Shown piece by piece: positions 59,901 to 64,000 of a DNA stretch of 64,000 bases. This DNA comes from Alisma plantago-aquatica (lineage: Eukaryota; Streptophyta; Magnoliopsida; Alismatales; Alismataceae). The stretch's first letter is position 1, and each line of letters starts with the position of its first letter. Under the pieces are notes generated by a model. That model made no database searches. It worked only from the letters and a program-made list of their open reading frames with translations, and had not been told where the DNA came from. The DNA is taken from assembly GCA_963693085.1 (NCBI GenBank), contig OY856410.1, positions 565,041,906 through 565,105,905 on the forward strand. Reading direction: 5' to 3'. A program made the position numbers and the translations under genes.

Positions 59901-61707
59901 CAAATGAAAAGTAAAAATTCATTGTTGTGTCATTATTGTACTGCATATTTTTGATGTCATCGTAATTTTATTGTATTCTTATAATCTACAACATCTATTC
60001 AGTATGACGCAGTGATGTGAAGAAGTCTAATACTGTGTAAAGAGATGAAGAACTCAAGCGGTTAAATCTATTTTTCATGGTGGGGGGCTCGATTAAATTT
60101 CGATTCAAATGGAAAGCTATATTTAGTTGCTAGATCTCCAACACTAAGCGAGACATGGCTTACATTAAATAATATCTAATTACTACATCTCACACACTAT
60201 GATGGTATGAGTGGAAAACGGAACAATATAAACATTCAATTGCCATCTAGAGTCATCTTTAACTTGCATTGTGCTAAGCATGGCTGATCAACTCAACTCG
60301 CATCTGAATGCATGGGGAAGAGCATTGTACACAGCTGGAGTAAGGTTGTAATGACACTAGATGTGGGGTCCAACACTAACATACAAATGGAGTTCCTTTT
60401 CCATTTCGATTGCACATAGCATTTTCCTTTTCCAATATTATATTGATCCATATCAAGTATCTTATTTTTGTTTGGCCGCTATTTATACGTGTCTCCTTCT
60501 CGTAGCATACTCGACATTACTTTTTCTTCCTAAGAAAGATGAAAATGCCTTTTCTAGGCTCCCAAAGGAAAAGCTAGTAACAGAAAAGGATGAGAGAAGC
60601 ATTTCTAAGCATTTAATAATCAATATGTTATTTTTCTCAAATTATTTATCAAAATGCCAAAAATGAATAGCAAGGCGTCTCCGTTGGAGATACATTACCT
60701 TCACGGATGGAAGGAATTAGTCCCACATTGGGCATTGCGACTCAAAGGGGATGTATTGCTTTCAAATTATATATATTTATTTTGATACCATGTCAATTTG
60801 CATAACATATTTTTCGAGTTTCTTGACAACTCTAATGACGAGTGATATATATATATAGATTAAAAATAAAATGTGATAATTTCCCAATACATAGTATATA
60901 TAAAATTAAGTGACTCTATGTAAAACTAACACATACAATAATAAAATATACAATAGAGCATAAGTATTAAATCAATACAAACAAAATGTACAATACTTAA
61001 TAGAAAAATAATTTAAGTATTATAAAAAAGAATAGTACACGTAAAAGTAATGTACAAAAGGAAATAATAAAAAATAAAAAAATAGATTTATCTAGTGTCA
61101 CAACTGAAAGATGCATTATATTAATCATTTTTAATCTTCATGTGTTTTTGTTCAATTATATTTCAACAACACTTATTAGAATTTACATTTCCTCTTCTTT
61201 TTTTGTTTCCTTTTCCTATGTATAAATTTTAGCCCTTTAAATGTATGAGACCAATGCATGAGTTAATAGGAGTTGAATGAGTCATAATTACAAAGATGAT
61301 CCATTACTTATAGGAGTCATCTAAGGGGGATACAAGTTGTTAGGTTTTGTACAAAATAGTCAACCGAAAAAGTATATTTGAAACAAATAATCCAAAAAGT
61401 ACGAGCAACCTAGAAACTGGAAAAAAATGTCAAAACCTAGGCAGATTTACAATGTATTAAATATAAGGTTCTACTCTATTTTTCTAAGTTTACCAAAGAA
61501 AATAAATATTAGAATAAGATAAAAAATTATTTAGTGTTAGAATATAATGTGACATACTAAGAGGATGTTTACGTGATAAAACAATTACATGTTTGTTTCT
61601 AAATTAACTAGTAACATTATTGCAATTTAAAATACATTATAATTTTAAGTTTCGTTTATTATATAGTCTCATTTTGATTATTTGTTATTGTTTCCTGGTT
61701 TACATTG
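59901..61707. other. Unassigned AT-rich region
   Basis: No supported gene. The 101-codon plus frame at 60361-60666 has hydrophobic stretches but no recognised family. Bases 60671-60800 include AGTCCCACATTGGG and TGATACCATGTC, which are common in short LTRs of plant elements; too little for a firm call. Confidence 0.45.
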
Positions 61708-61827
<120 letters not shown>

Positions 61828-61847
61828 TGTGTGTGTGAGAGATATCT

Positions 61848-62759
61848 GGGTCCCGTTTAGATGTGTATTCACAAGTACATATGTATTTATCAGTTTCGGG
61901 TGTCCAAATTGCATCAGATTCATATGCGGTGGTTTGAAATTGTTTTGTTTGGATAGTGTTGCAGGTATTTCTATAACGATCTGACCATGTCATAATGCCC
62001 ACTCTCGTCCCAAAACCGTCGAGAGGAAATGAGCCCAAAGGCGAGGCGTAATGTCCCTATTCCTGCTCCTCCTCGTCTCCCTGCAAGGCGTGACGGCGGT
62101 CCAGCTTTTAACGACGGGGAGGTGGCCGATGTACACAACAATAAAATCATGTGTGAATCTTTGATGCTTGAACTATGGATGCAATAACGAAGGAAGCGGC
62201 CGTGCTTGAGTTGCCGAGCGCCACTAATCCCTCGCACAAGACTTCCGATGGATGCGGGAGAGACGACGACGGAAGGAATGGCATCCAGAGGAGTGATGGA
62301 GGGGAAGGGACGATGGCAGAGGAAGGTATGACATTCACTGTGGAGAAGAGACGATGGCGGAAGGAGAAACCCTAGTGAACCCACAAAAGGGATTGGGCGT
62401 AGGAAGGAGGAGAGACCGACTGCGGGAGTGATGGTGGCGCTGACGCTAGAAGAAGTGATGGTGGTGGAATGAGTCATGGCGATGACGATCAGGAGAGGAG
62501 TCTGGAGGACTGGGGAAAGACGGATATCGAGCAGGGAGAGTAGGGATAGAAGCATGAGAAGCGTGACATTTGCGAAGTCCGCTGATTCTGGGGAGATTTG
62601 GAAGGACCGTCAAATACACGTCAGGAGACTACTGCATTCTATCTACCGAAATTGATAAATCACATTCGCGCACCCCAGCAACGTAATTAAAAATGAAGCA
62701 TTTGAAATATCACATTCAACTACAATACCACCGTTAAATACGTCGGCCAAACGGCCCCT
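61848..62759. mobile_element. Possible TIR element with GC-rich centre
   Basis: Left edge GGGTCCCGTTTAGATGTGTA; right edge on the minus strand GGGGCCGTTTGGCCGACGTA, which share GGG-CC-GTTT-G. The centre (62000-62590) is GC-rich, with several overlapping frames, the longest 194 codons on the minus strand, none recognised. No clear target duplication. It could be a non-autonomous PIF- or Mutator-like element. Confidence 0.33.
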
Positions 62760-63384
62760 AGTTGTTTTCAAAACAGTAGTATTTTTATTTTAATTATTTT
62801 ACATGTATACGTTTTGATTAAATATCTACGCTCTTTTGTATATTTTTGGTATTTTATATATTAATTTCACACACTATTACTTAGATTTTTAACTATTACG
62901 TATTATTGGAGTTATTATATTTTAGTTCTTTTGTTCTATTTAATTTATTATAATGCATATACGTTGTTGAGAAACTCAATAAATACAATATAAAAAATAA
63001 CATGGTATCTAAATTTAAAAATGGGAACAATGCGTATATGTGCGATACACATTGTCCGTTGTGAGACCAACACACATCACATATATTTGTATCACTTGGC
63101 ACACCATATCTTTAAGGGCCGCCTTACTTTTTAAACATAACAATTTGATAAATATTTTGAAAATGAGACATATAAATATTTAAACATTAAAAATTGTTAT
63201 TTAAACTTCTTAAATAAATTTAGTACATGATTACTGGGAAGGGAACTCCATAGTTATGGTACTCCAGTCTCCAAGAGTACCGCCACACCCCACAAATACG
63301 CATATATGGATAAAATGAAGGTGCAAAGATCTTAGAATTAACAACCGCACTATGTGGTCTGCATATTGTTGGTTTTCAAAATCT
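62760..63384. other. Unassigned region left of CACTA-3
   Basis: AT-rich, no gene seen. Confidence 0.5.
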
Positions 63385-64000
63385 CACTAGTCCAGAAATG
63401 GCATTACCGTCTCATTTTATGTCGTCAGTTGTTGTAAATAACCGACGCCCATAGTCTACGACGTCGGCGTATAAACTCAACTGACACTTATATGCGAACA
63501 CTGGCTGATTTACAAAAGACACGGGTATCGCTTTTTTTTAACATCCAATGTTAATAAACCAAATCGACGTCCAAAATCACCTGCGAAATATACTTTTTCA
63601 ACAAAAAAATTTGGCTCAAAAAAATTTAAAATTCAGCGTCGGTTGTGAAAAATCCTACGACACATGTTCCACGCCAAGCCCCATGAAACTTTTTGTCCCC
63701 TCATATGTCGTTGGTTTTTACTAAAGAACAGATGACTAAATACACTTCGCGAGGCAAAAATTCATTGCCTTATTTATCGTCGATTTTGGAGGAATAACCG
63801 ACACCGATAGTTAACTTATAAGCATTGCTCGAGCCAGACTCTTCCCTTTTATTGTTTAGTTCCCGATCTTCTCCCCCCATAGCTAGGTCTGGCGATTTTT
63901 CTGCTGCCTCCCTTCTATGCTCACCGCCTCCGCACGCGGCCACGACGAGCTTGAAGCTGCTCGCTGCCTCCGCGCGCCGCCCCGACGAGCTTGAACTTGC
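63385..64000 (+). mobile_element. CACTA-3: 5' end of a third CACTA element
   Basis: Begins CACTAGTCCAGAAATGGC at 63385, like the 5' TIR of CACTA-1. Subterminal units follow (GTCGTCAGTTGTTG...AACCGACG at 63422, AACCGACACC near 63798), then a GC-rich leader with the shared motif GCTAGGTCTGGCGATT at 63882-63897. The element runs plus strand, opposite to the other two, and continues past the window. Confidence 0.85.

Noticed and set aside
60361..60666. 101-codon hydrophobic plus-strand frame as a host gene
   Set aside because: No recognised family, no splice or promoter context, composition as in surrounding AT-rich DNA.
61971..62555. 194-codon minus-strand frame
   Set aside because: Low-complexity Ser/Pro/Leu content in a GC-rich patch with open frames on both strands; no recognised family.

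Overview
This window is plant nuclear DNA, AT-rich and made almost entirely of nested, mostly decayed transposable elements. I found no convincing host protein-coding gene, rRNA or tRNA. The evidence for a flowering plant is the element content: Ty3/Gypsy elements with very long LTRs and initiator-Met tRNA primer sites, a Ty1/Copia element with a TGGTATCAGAG primer site, CACTA (En/Spm) transposons with a Tnp2 transposase plus a protease-bearing second gene, an L1-like LINE fragment and a possible Helitron. I cannot name the species.

Layout. 1-4890: minus-strand Ty3/Gypsy gag remnant, its primer site and its long LTR (LTR-A). 4915-12646: remnant of a minus-strand CACTA element (CACTA-2), made of a tnp2 5' fragment, its promoter hairpin, a GC-rich leader and a terminal inverted repeat. 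It is split by a 5.3-kb solo-type Gypsy LTR (LTR-B, 6076-11376) rich in tandem and palindromic repeats. 12647-24966: a tandem Ty1/Copia arrangement of two internal regions and two LTRs, with gag and pol decayed; an 814-bp foreign insert lies in the second internal region and a ~390-bp insert in the last LTR. 24967-26632: unassigned. 26633-36432: a complete 9.8-kb CACTA element (CACTA-1) flanked by 3-bp ACT duplications and carrying two minus-strand genes, a single-exon tnp2 pseudogene and a 13-exon gene for a Transposase_24/ULP1-protease protein. 36433-45454: unassigned, with one GC-richer segment of possible organelle origin. 45455-56760: a Gypsy-derived element (element C) with two very long LTRs around a 1.7-kb core that has no recognisable coding sequence. 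56761-63384: unassigned DNA holding an L1-like RT fragment, microsatellites and a possible TIR element. 63385-64000: the start of a third CACTA element (CACTA-3) on the plus strand.

How the parts relate. The three CACTA copies share the TIR start, GTCGGTT/AACCGAC subterminal repeats and a short conserved leader motif, so they are one family. CACTA-1 and CACTA-2 also share a ~190-bp hairpin just upstream of tnp2. The four Gypsy LTRs differ greatly in length but share one conserved block near the 3' end of the LTR. In CACTA-1 the tnp2 gene has four in-frame stops and a frameshift, while the protease gene has one stop and otherwise intact splice sites and catalytic residues; neither gene can make a full-length protein as read.
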